In this document: positions 10,427 through 22,196 of the stretch, piece after piece
Numbering within the stretch: the stretch's first letter is position 1
Layout of the letters: each line of letters starts with the position of its first letter
NCBI GenBank assembly: GCA_025765595.1
Contig: JAIVFH010000037.1
Location: 1 to 64,000 of the forward strand
Source of the DNA: Obelidium mucronatum
Lineage: Eukaryota > Chytridiomycota > Chytridiomycetes > Chytridiales > Chytriomycetaceae
Direction of reading: 5' to 3'
DNA: 64,000 nt
Position numbers and translations under genes: made by a program
The notes under the pieces: generated by a model
Told to the model about the DNA's origin: nothing
Databases searched by the model: none
What the model saw: the letters and a program-made list of their open reading frames with translations, nothing else

Positions 10427-11983
10427 ACTGGCCCCATCATCAAGAAGAAGTTGAACGGAGCTGTTGGTTTCTCAAACTTGCCCAACCAAGTTCACCGCAA
10501 ATCCATCAAAAAAGGATTTCAGTTTACCTTCATGGTTGTTGGGTGCGTTTGGAAGATCAGTCATGGAGTTGCGTCTAAAAATCCAACAAAACACACAAAA
10601 CAACACCCCCAAATTACCACAGTGAATCTGGATTGGGAAAATCCACCCTCGTCAACACTCTCTTCAACACCAACTTGTACCCTGGGAAGGAGGGCGGAAA
10701 GGAGCTCACTGCGGAGACGCCGTCAACTGTGGAGATCCAAGCCATCTCTGCTGATATCGAGGAGAATGGTGTTAAGCTCAAGTTGACTGTCATTGACACT
10801 CCAGGTAAAATAACTCTTGCGAAGTCAAAGTGATGGGGAACGACATCTTGATGTTTCTTGTAACAGGATTTGGAGATTACATCAACAACGAAGAGAGCTG
10901 GACTCCAATCTTGGAAAACATTGAAGCCCGTTTCGATGCCTTTTTGGACCAAGAAAACAGAGTCAACCGTAAGCGAATTGTTGACACTCGTGTTCATGCT
11001 TGTCTGTACTTCATTGCCCCAACTGGTCACGCTTTGAAGCCATTGGATGTTGAATTCATGAAGAGGTTGGCGGGACGTGTGAACTTGATTCCTGTGATTG
11101 CCAAGAGTGACACTATGACTGAAGAGGAATTGAAGAATTTCAAGATTAGAGTTGAGTTTTAAACACTTTTTTTTTGCAAGTTGTGTCTTAAACTTTGAGA
11201 ATTTAGATTCTGGATGATATCGCTGCTCACAAAATCAACATTTACTCTCCACCTACATATGACAATGATGACCCAGAAACTATTCAGGAAAACAAGGAGA
11301 TTGTTGTATGTTTATTTTGCTCGGAAACCCCCCCTCACTCAAAACCACAGAGCCGCATTCCTTTCGCCGTTGTGGGAGCTGACCGTGACATCGATGTTGG
11401 GGCTGGACGTAAGATTCGTGGCCGTAAATACCCATGGGGGATCATCGAAGTTGACAACGAGGAACACTGTGACTTTGTCAAGCTCAGACAAATGCTGATC
11501 CGCACTCACATGGAAGAGTTGAAAGAGTTTACAAACGAAGTCTTATACGAAAGCTACCGTACTGCCAAGTTGGCCGAGTTGGGAGGTGACGTTGCAAATG
11601 CAAAGTGAGTCTGTTTTCTTTTTCGCTGGCGATTCTTGGTTGTCTGACCATATTATTTATAGCCCATTGAAAAAGCTCGAGAGTGACAAGAAGGCGCATG
11701 ATGCCAAGATGGCCAAGATGGAGGCTGAAATGAAGGCGGTCTTTGACGCCAAGGTTGCCGAGAAGGAAGCCAAATTAAAACAAGCCGAAGAAGAGGTTCA
11801 TTTAATCCTTAGAACTGTTGCTAACGGTTGCTGATCTGTTTTTTTTCTTCTCAGCTTTTCGCCCGCCACCGTGAAATGAAGGAACAGCTGGAGAGACAAC
11901 GTACTAGATCACCAGCGAACCAGAGATCAAGCCTCCCTCAGCAGCAACAGCAGCCACAAAAGAAGGGATTCTTCAACAAGTAA
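10427..11983 (+). CDS. Septin GTPase (5' end unresolved)
   Basis: Seven exons from 10427 (10427-10542, 10623-10804, 10867-11150, 11207-11305, 11351-11604, 11663-11795, 11855-11983) encode 398 aa. P-loop G1 is [10 protein letters not shown]3 is DTPGFGD and G4 is AKSD. The septin-unique region includes GRKYPWG and [10 protein letters not shown]. The C-terminal third is a charged coiled coil ([19 protein letters not shown]) ending in a Gln-rich tail. Septins polymerise into filaments at the cortex; in chytrids they mark sporangia and zoospore cleavage. The long C-terminal coil fits the Cdc3/Cdc12 type better than Cdc10, but I cannot assign the subgroup. The N-terminal exon(s) are missing from this model. 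Confidence 0.92.
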
Positions 11984-12190
11984 ACTTAAAAAAAGAAAGA
12001 ATATTGTGATTCTTGTTATTTTGCCGCCTTCGTCATTTCCCGTTCTTTTAATAAATCCCGCTTGAAGTTAGTTGTGTCAGGAAGTGAGTGAGTCAGAACC
12101 AGTTGGTTGGGGCTTGAGCAAGCAATTTTTCATAAGTGATCCAATTCATTTGATTCCCTTCCACCAGGTTGCGGTGATCAATTATTAAGT

Positions 12191-12646
12191 ATGCCAGAAA
12201 TCAAGTTTGAAAACAGTCGGCCTCATCATTGTCCCTTCCGCCGAAGAAAGGTTCCTTGCACAAGGCATCCCATCCGAAATTGTAGTTCCATACCGTCAAA
12301 TCGTATCCATTAGAGCTCGCCCAACTGAGGCTTATGCATTGTTAAAAGGCTTAGGAGTTGGAACCAATCTTCGCGGTATTATCACCGATGGTATATTTGT
12401 TTGTTTTGATTGGCGACCTTAATGACATAAACTCATGCAGCAACGTATTACCACTTAAATGGCAAAAAAGCGGATTTGCATTATGCCATTCCTGAACAGT
12501 CTGTTGCGGTGGATCTTGGAGGGCACCGGTATGGCATGGTGGTATTGCAAGTGCACAATCAATCACCGGCAAGATCTTGCAAGACGTATTTTTAAGGAAG
12601 CTGATCTGAAGGGTGTAATCCAAGACGATCAATTGTATTACTCATA
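12191..12646 (+). pseudogene. Bacterial-PH-like protein, copy 1 (two +1 frame breaks)
   Basis: Paralog of the gene at 15600-16064: both begin MPEIKFEN and share VGT..GVITDG, TYYH.NGKKADLH and RRIFKEADLKG. A single intron (12391-12440) sits at exactly the same codon as in the partner. Two one-base insertions break the frame, one near 12213 and one near 12568 (an extra G in CCGG). Outside them the protein is well conserved and ends in a normal stop, so this is either a young pseudogene or an intact gene with assembly errors. IFT81 next door shows the same type of break, which favours errors. Confidence 0.55.
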
Positions 12647-12706
12647 ACCGAATGCCATGTCGAATAAACTATTTATTTTTAGTTATTAATAAAGAATAGA
12701 ACTGAA

Positions 12707-15412
12707 ATGGATCTGCGACTCGTCTCTGAAAAACTATCCCAGCCGCCCTTCAACAAGAATCTGTCAGTTATTCAGCTGCACGATGAAGGTTCCTGCATAT
12801 GCTCTCATCCAGCTGATCTCAGACTGTGGCGGCTTATCTTGAAGAAGGCGGTCCTGTTTCATCTGTACACAAAGTTGACATTCGCAATGAAGAGCCCGAA
12901 GCAACCGCCTGGCGCATCAGCGAATTTATGAGGATCTTAAAGTTTCGCGGTCCAGGCTTAGATCCGTAAGTTTTTTTACCTTCTGTATTCTGGGAATCTC
13001 AAATCGCGTTTGCTGTTTTATGTTTTTGATATTTGTCCTTTCTAAACCTTTCCAGTCTACCCACGCGCGCCATCTCTGTGCTTTTTTTTTTAAAAACAAT
13101 AGAAACTCATTACGTCAAGAAATTCAAGATGCGGATCGTCCGCTGCTACTTGAGATTCTGCATTTTCTCATGAAAGACATGGCCATCCACAAAAAGCGAT
13201 GCTACTTGGCTCCCTTTTTGGAATTTGTGGATGTTCCCTTCAGACTATATGCAAGACGATGGTATGGCCGTCACTCTCCCTTTGCATTTCGTCAGTGACT
13301 CCAAAATATAACTTTTTTTTGCAAAGTTATGCTTGAGCTCAGCGAAGCAGGTTTCCATCATGCAAGATCAATTCAAGGAGCTTCATAAATATGTGGAGGG
13401 CCTGCGTACCTACTGGCGGAGCGACAGCATCAATAAAACGCGAAATCCAACAAATGGAGGAAGAGAAGCAGCAAGTTCTGAGCAAGATTGGGAAAATCAA
13501 AAAGAAGGTGGAGCAAGTGGTAAGTCGAGTAGATTAGTTTCTTTTTGCAACAGTATTATACATACCGACGACCTGTGCAAAATTTAGCCGAACCACCAAG
13601 TCTGGCTCGAAGCTGCAAAAAAGCTGCGAACTGAGCAACAAGCGGAATCAAATTTAAGTGAAAGGTGGGTTTATAGGTATTTTAGATACGGCTTGTTGTC
13701 ACTGAAAACTACTTGGTTTGGTTTTTAAGGATCCGAGAACAGAGAAATGCTGTTCAGAACGCCGATAAAAAGTATGCTGCTGCCCAACAGACGTTGAAAG
13801 AAGTCCGAGTATGTTTGTCCTCAAAAAACAGCATCAATTCCCACTCACTCACACTGATGTGTTATGCCTCCTTTGTTAGAACACATCAATGTCAGGAGGA
13901 GCCGAAGCGCTTCTTGCCAAAATCCAAGAAGAGTGCAAAATGAACAAGTACTTGGCAAAGGAAAATCTTCCAAAAGTAGAAGTCTTTTGATTTCATCACA
14001 ACACTGTACGCTAAACCTAAAATATTCCAGTCTATGGAGGAAACCAAACAAAGAATCAGAGATTTGAAGAGAGTTATTTCAGAGCCTCCCCTCAGAGAAG
14101 TCGATTTCGAAAATATGGATAATGAAATCAAGGAACTCAACGCCGAAACTGCCAAACTCGCAGAGAAGAAGCTGCTGAAATCAAAGTATTTTAGAATACT
14201 CTATTGACTTTTTTTTTCGACTAAAAAAAATATTGTATTAAAGCTCGGGTGACGATAAGCTGGCCCTCTTCCGGCAACAAGCTGCCATCATTGCCCGCAA
14301 GAAAGAAGGAACAGCTCAGAAGCTCAACTCCCTCACAGAGGAAGTTAACAAACTATCCGATGAACTTGAGAGTCGACGAGACCAAAATCGTGGTGGACTC
14401 GGCGGCGGCAGCAACGGCGGTAGACCTTTGAAAGGAGATGATCTCAAAAAGTACATTAGCGAACTGCGTGGAAAATCCAACATTTACAAACTGAAGCGAT
14501 CTGAACTCTCTGAAATACAAGCAGAATTCGGGATCCTTCAGCGAACAGAGCAGATTCTACGTTCTCGAGAACAAAACATGAGTTCGAGCTTGACTGAAAT
14601 TGAGCGACGTAGTGGTGTACAAGGATACCACTCTCAACGCGATGATTTGGAGAAAGTCTCTGAAAGAAAAAGTGAAATGGATGAATTGAAGGGGAAAACG
14701 TTGAATGAAATCAGCGAAATTATTTCATCACTTGTCACTGGAATCAATGACAAGAAAACAGTTCTGGCGCCAGTGATTCAGGAACTGAGAAAGTTGAGAG
14801 TTGTGGCAAGCGATTTGGAAGCGGATTATGTTGAAAGAAAGAGACATTATGATGGTTTGATGGTTGGCTTGGACAGCGAAGCCATCAAACTGGAACAAGA
14901 GGTGAAAGGATATCGCCAAGATATTCAGAACGATCAGAGTCGGTTTCACTACTTGAATATGTCGATCGGACTGATTGACATTGCCCAAGATAAAGGTATC
15001 GTAATCTTCATATGGAGTTCTTGAGTTCTCACAGCGTAAATAGTTTTGCATGAAATGAAGGCATACATTGGTGGAGACGACGCCGTGGAAGCTCAACAGA
15101 AAGCGCGTGGTTTCAAGACATATCGCGATGTTTACAACAAGAAGATTATTGAGCAAGAAAATGCTGGAAAATCCTTACGTGAGCAGCAAAAGGAGATAAA
15201 GGTTAAGAGTTCAAACATGGGCTGGAGACAAAATTCTGACCCCATTTATTCCCTAGGCAAAACATGAACCAAATGTAAAACAACTGTCCTTCTTCACTGA
15301 CGTCAAAAAGTTGCTACAGTTGAAGGTTGCACACAATCAAAAGCTTTTGAGTGGCGGTGGAATGGATACTTCCGGATTCACTCAGATAACTCAAGACAGA
15401 TTGGTGCTGTGA
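12707..15412 (+). CDS. IFT81: Intraflagellar transport protein IFT81 (with apparent +1 breaks)
   Basis: About ten exons with strong IFT81 similarity in order: the N-terminal CH-like domain (NEEPEATAWRISEFMRILKF, HFLMKDMAIHKKRCYLAPFL), then coiled coils containing PNHQVWLEAAKKLR, DKLALFRQQAAIIARKKE, LKGDDLKKYISELRGKS, EFGILQRTEQIL, VLHEMKAYIGG and SGFTQITQDRLVL at the C-terminus. IFT81 pairs with IFT74 in the IFT-B complex; its N-terminal domain binds tubulin cargo. Presence of the gene indicates a flagellated life stage. The first about 700 bp contains four single-base insertions relative to the conserved frame (near 12788, 12825, 13240 and 13411), while the remaining 2 kb is clean. The gene is normally single-copy, so I read these as assembly errors rather than decay. 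Confidence 0.9.
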
Positions 15413-15599
15413 TTGATGAATCTTCAGAAAAAAAGACATTTCAAAAACATTGTCGTTTTCTTTCATAATTGAAATTCACGAATCGCTACTGCATGTTTGA
15501 GACATGGTTTATATATACATCGCTATTTTGTATTACATAAGCAAGTTTTGTTGGCATTTCACCGCCTCAGCTCCCAATCCTCACAAATAAGGGCACACT

Positions 15600-16064
15600 T
15601 TAATGCTCAGATCCATTATCTTGAATTTCTCCCTTCAGATCAGCTTCCTTAAAGATGCGCTGCGCAAGATCTTGAGGCGTTTGATTGGGGACTTGAATCA
15701 CAACAATTCCGTATACATGTCCTTCAAGGTCCAGGGCGATGGATTGATCTGGCTTAGAGTACAAATGTAAATCAGCCTTTTTGCCGTTCACGTGGTAGTA
15801 TGTGGCTATGTACGAAAGACAAACCGTCAGGTTTTGAAAGCAAATTGTATACAAATGACTATATTTACCATCAGTGATAACTCCAGGAACATGGGTTCCA
15901 ACTTTGATTCCTCTGAATACTGCGTAGGCTTCACCTGGACGGGTTCTGACGGATTTGATTTGGCTGTAGGGAATCTTGACTTCTTGAAGACTGGCGGCAA
16001 GTACCATCTCTTCAGTAGATGGGGTAATGACGAGGCTGTTGTTTTCAAACTTGATTTCTGGCAT
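15600..16064 (-). CDS. Bacterial-PH-like small protein, copy 2 (intact)
   Basis: Two exons, complement(15869..16064) and complement(15600..15805), encode 133 aa. The pattern is an N-terminal beta-rich part (IPYSQIKSVRTRPGEAYAVF), the motif GTHVPGVITDG, then ATYYHVNGKKADLHLYSKP, a strand pair (SIALDLEGHVYGIVVIQV) and a final helix (PQDLAQRIF). This layout matches small PH-fold proteins I associate with bacteria (strand..PGVI.DGTY..strand..helix). The family assignment is by pattern only. There is no membrane segment or signal peptide. The intron position is shared with the broken copy at 12191-12646. A bacterial origin is an inference; function unknown. Confidence 0.6.
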   Translation of the reverse strand: MPEIKFENNSLVITPSTEEMVLAASLQEVKIPYSQIKSVRTRPGEAYAVFRGIKVGTHVPGVITDGKYSHLYTICFQNLTVCLSYIATYYHVNGKKADLHLYSKPDQSIALDLEGHVYGIVVIQVPNQTPQDLAQRIFKEADLKGEIQDNGSEH

Positions 16065-16448
16065 ATTGCAATTTTATAACTTGGTTGTTTTTTTTTTGGT
16101 GGAAGGATGATTGATGCCAAGGGTTTCTGCTTTTTATGGCTTTTGTTTTTTTAGGTTAAAAAATTTGTTGGCCGTTGTGAAAGCGGCGAAGCCCCCAACA
16201 AAATTCGTGGGTATTGAGTCACTAAGGCACAAAGAGCAGCCTCCAGTTTGCTTGGAGTGATTCGATAACAAGAAAATGGTGAAAGCAAGGCATTCAACGA
16301 AAAAAAAATACAATCCGTTAATTTTTTTTATTCAGTCATAGTACTTGGTGTAATATACGTACAAACACACACACATGCAAGTGAGGGCAAACAAAAAAAA
16401 ATAAATTAAGTGTAAACGTAGAGTTTTGCTGTAAACCCGTCCCCCTCA
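16065..16448. other. Intergenic between two minus-strand genes
   Basis: Upstream region of the bacterial-PH-like copy and downstream region of the channel gene. It contains several A or T homopolymers (16089-16098, 16301-16309, 16322-16330) and a (CA)n stretch near 16363-16373. No gene is recognised. Confidence 0.5.
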
Positions 16449-19400
16449 TCACTCTGCAAATGAAATCCGCCGGCCACCCGTTCCTAATGACCCACCACCA
16501 CCAGGACCCTTTCTTCTCTCTGAATTACATCTAGGTAGTCGTTCATTCGACTTTTGCGCCGTAACAAGCATATTATCAATATCAAACGCCTCCGGCTCCT
16601 TTGCAACGCCAAACGAAGCCATCATGGACCCACGCCTGCTAATACTAACTCCATTTGAAGTATTGGAAGTAGGTGAATTCAAACCACCGAGCCCATAGAA
16701 ACTCGACTGTTTCCTCCCGCCAATCCCATTCAACTTCAGAATACTCCGTTTGACTGGCGCCACATAATCAACAGTGTCTTCTTCCTCCATACGTAGTCGT
16801 TCGGCTTCTTCTTCGGCTTTCCGCTTCTTTTCTTCTTCGACAATCTTTCGGAGACGGATTGTTTCGCGGATGCCTTCGGCGACGGTGGGGTATAAGTTCA
16901 TGAGGATGTTGAATTCTTCTTTGGTTAGGGTGCAGAGTTCGCAGTTTCCTTTGGCGCGGGCGGTTGCGGTTCGATGGCATGCTGAGAGTAAAAAATGAAG
17001 GAGGAGAAGCAAAAGTGAGTTTTACAGAAGCCAGAAAGAAAAAAAAAGCAAAAAGAAAAAGGAACTTACATTCGAACAGCGCGATTTCACCGAAAAATGC
17101 ACCCGACGTTAAAGTAACGAAAATAATGGTCCCATCTTCAGAACAGATTTCAACTTGTCCTGATTTGATGAAAAACATTTCTTCGCCTTCGTCGCCTTTT
17201 CGGAAAATGGTCCAGCCACTTAATACATGCATTGGCTGCAATTTTTGTGCGTGTTTAAGTGTGAACAGACTCCAGCAAAAAAAGAGGGCATCATTCTTAC
17301 CCGAATCTTGAATGCCAACATTTGCTGGAAATACGTATCTGTATTCTGGAAAATGGGTACTTTTTGCACCAACTCGAGGTACAAAAAGTTTTTGATTTCT
17401 TGTTGTACGCTTTTGGGGATCCCAACGAAAAAGTGGTCCTCATCGAGACCTTTTGATTTTTGCCATTGCAGTTCTTTGTAATCTCGGACCATCTGTTTTG
17501 CGTTTTGTGTGGTGTTGGTACAGGTGTTATTTTTTTTTTTTGAGATGAGAAATCCGTTTCGCTGACCTGCTGTAATTCAGGGCGTAGTTTCTTTTCCTTC
17601 ATGAATGATATTATTCCTTCCATTTCAAAGTTGTGGTATTCCTCTATGTTATAAGGTGAGAGAGGTTTTTTAAAAAAATTAATAAAGAACCACAAAAAAA
17701 AAAAAAATTATACAAACCTGCTTGATTCACAGCAGCAGTACTATCCATAAGCTCCAAAATACTATGAATATTCCCAAACACAGTCCCATAACTCAAAATC
17801 CCCGCAACAAACTCGAAAATCACGTATATATTCTCAGCATCGCGTTTACATTCACGTAATTTGAGGACGAGGGATCGCAACGCGGATAGATAACTGACCA
17901 AGTATTGTGTCGACATGGGAACGGCGATAGGTTCGTCTGATGATGGTATCGGTGACGTTGTTGTTGAGGCTGCTGATGATGCAAGTGCGGCAGCAGAATG
18001 TATGCTCATGACGTATTCTTCGATCCATCGGTCTGGACCGGGTAATAGAGTTGAATCAATGAACCAAAAGAGACATGCGTCGACGTGGCCGATGAGCATG
18101 AGGATGAACATGCATTTGATGAGGCGGGATATTGGGAGGGCGAGAGAGGGTAGATGGATTTGGTATATCCGAAGGTATGGTGCGCGGAGGAATATTTTTA
18201 TAAAGAGGATTACTGCCCAGAATTTTCGGCGATAGAAGCTGGGGTGTTTTTTTTTTTTAAGTATTGGGACAAAAGATGGGCTGCCAGTCAAAAAAACACA
18301 CGCCTACGGCGCATTTTCCGCCTTGGGCGAAAAAGGAAAAACAAAAACTCACGTCAAAGGATCCCCAATAGGACTCGCCCCCAAAAACCCACCCCACAAC
18401 TCCACATCATCAATCGTAAACTCCAAAAACTCCCACGGCAAACTAACAAAAACCTCCAAAACCCCATGATTCACAAACAAATACCGTTTCGCAATAAGTT
18501 CAATATCCTCCACCAACAAACCATACTCATCCTTATAATCAATCCTTGCTTGTATCCAGCAGTCAAAAAGCATGATTGCATCCATGACGCCGTAAAACAC
18601 AACCCACCCGATTTCCGTGAAATGGTGTGTCCAAGCGAGTTGGACGGGGATGATGATCAAAAGAAAGAGATGGAAAATGTCAATTAGGAAGCACCACCAT
18701 CCGAGGCGTTTGGAGTCGGCTGAGATCGGGGTTCCCAAGAATTTATATACAATTGGTTTTACAACGCGGACGTAGAGAGACGCTTTGCTGCTTCCAGTTC
18801 CGAGTTTTAATCGATTTACTTTGGATGGTTTTTGTTGGAATGCTGGGTTGACGGGGGGTAATGGACTGAGCGATGTGTTTTGTATAACGTGATGTGAAAT
18901 GGCGTTTGACTTTTCAACGCGATTCATGTTTTCGGGAAACTCTATGGATACGGTTGCATCATCAATGTTGACTGCCCTGTGTCCTTGCAAATGACTTAAT
19001 GTGTTGTATTTTTGGACAGATGAATTGCTGGGTTGTCGAGAAACGAATAAGGATGGTGGGGTTTTTGGTATTCCGTCGCGATCTTCAAGGTATGATGGAT
19101 ATTGTGACCGTGCCGCTTCTCGATCTTGTTTTTTGTCTTTGCCATCATCGCTATCATCATCTTCTCCTTCTTCTTCTTGTTCTTCTTCCCCTTTGACATT
19201 ATCTGAATCGTAAGTTTCAACATCAAGCTTCAAGTTGGATCGCCGAACTGTGCCTCTTCCTACTCCTCCTTGGGAATAGTCCATCTGACTGCTCTGCCAC
19301 CGCAGCTGTGAGTTGCTGTTTGAGCGCTTTGTTGGATGGAGAAAGCCAGTGTTTGGATCGAGCGAGCCCCTTGGCGCCAGCGACACTTTTGGCAGGGCCG

Positions 19401-19518
19401 AGACGCGTTCCGACTGAGTCGAGGCGACTGAGCCCGTGCGACTCCGCTGCTGCTGGTGCTGGTGGTGACTGCTTCCTGTCTGGCTGTTGTTCCGTATAAA
19501 GAGTTCCCTGCCCGACAT
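16449..19518 (-). CDS. Cyclic-nucleotide-gated-type ion channel with atypical pore
   Basis: Six exons, complement of (18353..19518, 17718..18238, 17567..17643, 17301..17492, 17070..17235, 16449..16981), give 884 aa. The first about 260 residues are low-complexity cytoplasmic sequence (Gln/His, then an acidic run). Six-helix core: S1 WWCFLIDIFHLFLLIII, S2 IGWVVFYGVMDAIMLFD, S3 near VNHGVLEVFV, basic S4 FYRRKFWAVILFIKIFLRAP, S5 IKCMFILMLIGHVDACLFW, S6 FEFVAGILSYGTVFGNI. The C-linker and cyclic-nucleotide-binding domain follow (FRKGDEGEEMFFIKSGQVEI, SGAFFGEIALFE). The expected selectivity filter (TIGE or TVGYG type) is not visible between S5 and S6; the region reads LRSLVLKLREC instead. Chytrid zoospores use cGMP-gated channels in phototaxis, so a sensory role is plausible but inferred. 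Intron 1 carries GC palindromes. Confidence 0.85.
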
Positions 19519-19612
19519 GCTTTTAGTTAAAGAGAGTGAGAGAGGAAGAGTAAATCCGCAGATCCTTGGAGTAGAAGAAAAAGAAAAAAAAAACAAAAAA
19601 AAAAAACAAAAA

Positions 19613-20891
19613 ATGTCCAAGCGCATCCCCGCGCGCTGGAAGGTCAGCGACGCGCACTCGCCGGCGAAGGGCCTCGTGCGCATGTCGTGGCACGCGCTCA
19701 ACGTGTTCAACGCCGCCGCCGCGAAGCCGAAGCCCGGCGCCGCCGCCGCGCGCGCGTCCGTCTTCCAGCAGAAGTGGGCCGCAAAGCGCGCCACGCGCGC
19801 GTACCACGTGCCAAACATCAGCGAGCGCCAGCTGCTCGCGCGCCACTGGAAGAGCCAGCTGCCGCTCGTGCAGATGCGCTCAAAGACGGAGACTGAGAAC
19901 CAGCCGCCTGTGCAGGTCTGTCTCTCTCTCTCTCTCTTTCTTCTGTTTCTACTCTGCTCTCTGATCTCATCCAATCCAATCCACGCAGGCACTCGCTTTC
20001 GCCGAACTCGAACGCCGTCTCGATGTCGTCCTGTTCCGCTCGCACTTTGCCTCCTCAATCAACCAGGCTCGCACTCAGGTCGTCCACGGCCACGTGTCCG
20101 TCAACGGAGAAAAGTGTCCCTATCCAGCGAGGCGGCTGAAGCCAGGCGATCTGGTGTCGGTCGATCCAAAAGTTGTCGCCACTCTGCTGCCAAAATCTGT
20201 CAAAGAGTCATCTGAAGAAGCTGCTAAAGTCGAAACCGAAGAAGCATCAAAGAAGGATGAAAAAGAAGTGGATGAACAGAAGGTGGATGCTGCTCCTCAA
20301 ACGGTAGAGGAACCAAAGAACCCGTCTGACATCAAAAGTGAAGAAACAACAAAATCTGAATCATCACTGTCACCATCCGAATCATCATCAAAAGAGTCAT
20401 CATCAAAGGAGTCATCATCAAAAAAGGAATCCTCCACAAAAGAACAGACCCGTCTCGCCGAAATCGTCAAGAGGCATCCAAAATCACTCCCCTTCAACCC
20501 CTTACCCTTCATGGCTCCCTTCATGTTCACCCCTGCCTACCTCGAAGTCTGCTACAACACATGCAGCACAGTCTTTTTACGTACCCCACTCCCACAACCC
20601 ACCTCTGTGGAAATCCCATCTCCACACCCTCCTGACATGCATGCCCTGGCATACGAATGGTACTCTTCCATCAAGAGAGCTAAAACAAAGAGACCTCCTT
20701 CTTCGGATCCGCTTGTTGTGAATGGCCGTGCTGTGCGGTTAAAGAGCAAGTTTGAGTCTATTGTGAGGGCGAGATTGAAGCAGGAACGAGATGATCGATG
20801 GTCTGTTTGGTCTAAATGGGATGAAGATGCTAGAGTGAAGGCTCTTGAGGCGAAAAACTCCAAGGTTGTGGATACGGGGGCTTCAGTGTAA
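19613..20891 (+). CDS. NAM9: Mitochondrial small-subunit ribosomal protein uS4m
   Basis: Two exons (19613-19915, 19989-20891) give 401 aa. The N-terminus is Lys/Arg/Ala-rich (MSKRIPARWKVSDAH). The S4 RNA-binding domain lies at about residues 101-160: LAFAELERRLDVVLFRSHF, INQARTQVVHGHVSVNGEK, RRLKPGDLVSVDP. An acidic, Ser-rich insertion follows (SSSKESSSKESSSK), then a mitochondria-type C-terminal extension with PFMFTPAYLEVCYNT. The protein binds the 5' domain of the small-subunit rRNA early in assembly. Exon 1 is strikingly GC-rich and drops abruptly at the intron. The start is 94 bp from the divergent start of the channel gene. A minihairpin TTCGCCGAAGGCGA sits just after the stop at about 20918. 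Confidence 0.85.
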
Positions 20892-21052
20892 TTTTGGCGA
20901 TGGATGATGCTGGAGTATTCGCCGAAGGCGATCAATCCAATAAACTCTCTTTATTCTTGAGAGTTCGTTCATGAAGGCAGTTTGCTTCAGTTTGTTGCCT
21001 GAATTTATAATAACATACAAGAAGAGTCATCAAAAAAAAAAAACAACTTCCA

Positions 21053-22196
21053 ATGGCCACCACATCCAACACACAACCATTAACGTCCAAAACCTTTTCA
21101 GACTTGGGTCTGACCAAAAAAAACATCATATCAGTACCTCCTCAATGCACTATCGAAGATGCCTTGAAGACGATGGCAAGTTGGAGGGGCTGTATTATCG
21201 TCATAATTATAACAAACCTATTCTTTTTTGCACCAGGCGACCCACAATGTCCTTACCCTACCAATCACATCGCGCGCCTTCCCCGAAAAATACGTCTATA
21301 TTCTCTCGACGCTCGATATTCTGCTCTACATTGTATCCCGCCAAAAGGCGGGCTCCACCTTGGACCTATCCGCAACCGTCGAAAGCGCCATGACGATGGT
21401 TAGTGCCGTGCGTAGAGATTTGTTTTTCACTCATTGGAAACATCCCCCAACAAAACAAGGACGCCGAAATGGAATCCTACCGCGTCTTTGAACGCGACTA
21501 CCGCGACACAATCGAATCAACCATGCTCGTATTCGCACAAGGCCTCCACCGCGCCTTAATCTCAGACGCACTCAAACAAAAACCATCCATCGTACTCACA
21601 CAATCCGATATCCTCAACTACATCCACAAGAACGTGTGTTTCAAGCAAAAAGACAAGAACATCTTGAGTCTCGCGTGTTTTGGAAAAACGCTGGCTGAAT
21701 TGGGGCTTGTGATGACGAGCAGTGTCAAGAGTATGAAGGAGTCGGAGACGGCGTTGGAAGGGTATAACCGAATGGCGCATTTCAAGTTGTTGGCGCTTCC
21801 GGTTTTGAGTGGTGCGGGGTTGGTTGTGGCGACTTTGTCGGCTTCTGATTTGAGAGGGCTTTCGAGAGAGACGTTGGCGTTTGTGGAGTTGCCGGTTCTT
21901 GAGTTTTTGAAGAAGATGGTAAGGGGTTTCTTTTATGTGGTATATCGCGTCAGCAAGTTCCATCAACTCACCTTTTTTTTTGTGTTTCCCCATCCGAAAA
22001 ACAGAACCTGAAGGCTGAAAATGAAACTACTTCTTCATTGACTCCTGCAGACACGCTTTTGGATGCAATCAATTTGTTGGTGGAGAGAGACGTTCATCGT
22101 TTGTGGATTGTTGATTCAGTGCTTCGTCCTATTGGGGTTGTTTCTCAATCTGACGTGATTGCTGCCATTTTGGGAATCTCTGTTCCAAAGAACTGA
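21053..22196 (+). CDS. CBS-domain protein (AMPK-gamma-like)
   Basis: Four exons (21053-21175, 21237-21398, 21460-21918, 22005-22196) encode 311 aa. CBS motifs recur: SVPPQCTIEDALKTM near the N-terminus, VYILSTLDILLYIV, then FKLLALPVLSGAGLVVATL and a final unit DAINLLVERDVHRLWIVD followed by IGVVSQSDVIAAIL. CBS pairs bind adenosine nucleotides, and this four-repeat-like layout resembles the regulatory gamma subunit of SNF1/AMPK or related two-Bateman proteins. I cannot separate these by eye. The first intron begins with GC rather than GT (ATG then gcaagt), and only that boundary keeps the frame. Confidence 0.8.

Noticed and set aside
19523..19846. 107-codon GC-rich minus-strand frame opposite uS4m exon 1
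   Set aside because: Very GC-rich DNA lacks stops on both strands; the plus-strand product has family motifs and this one does not.
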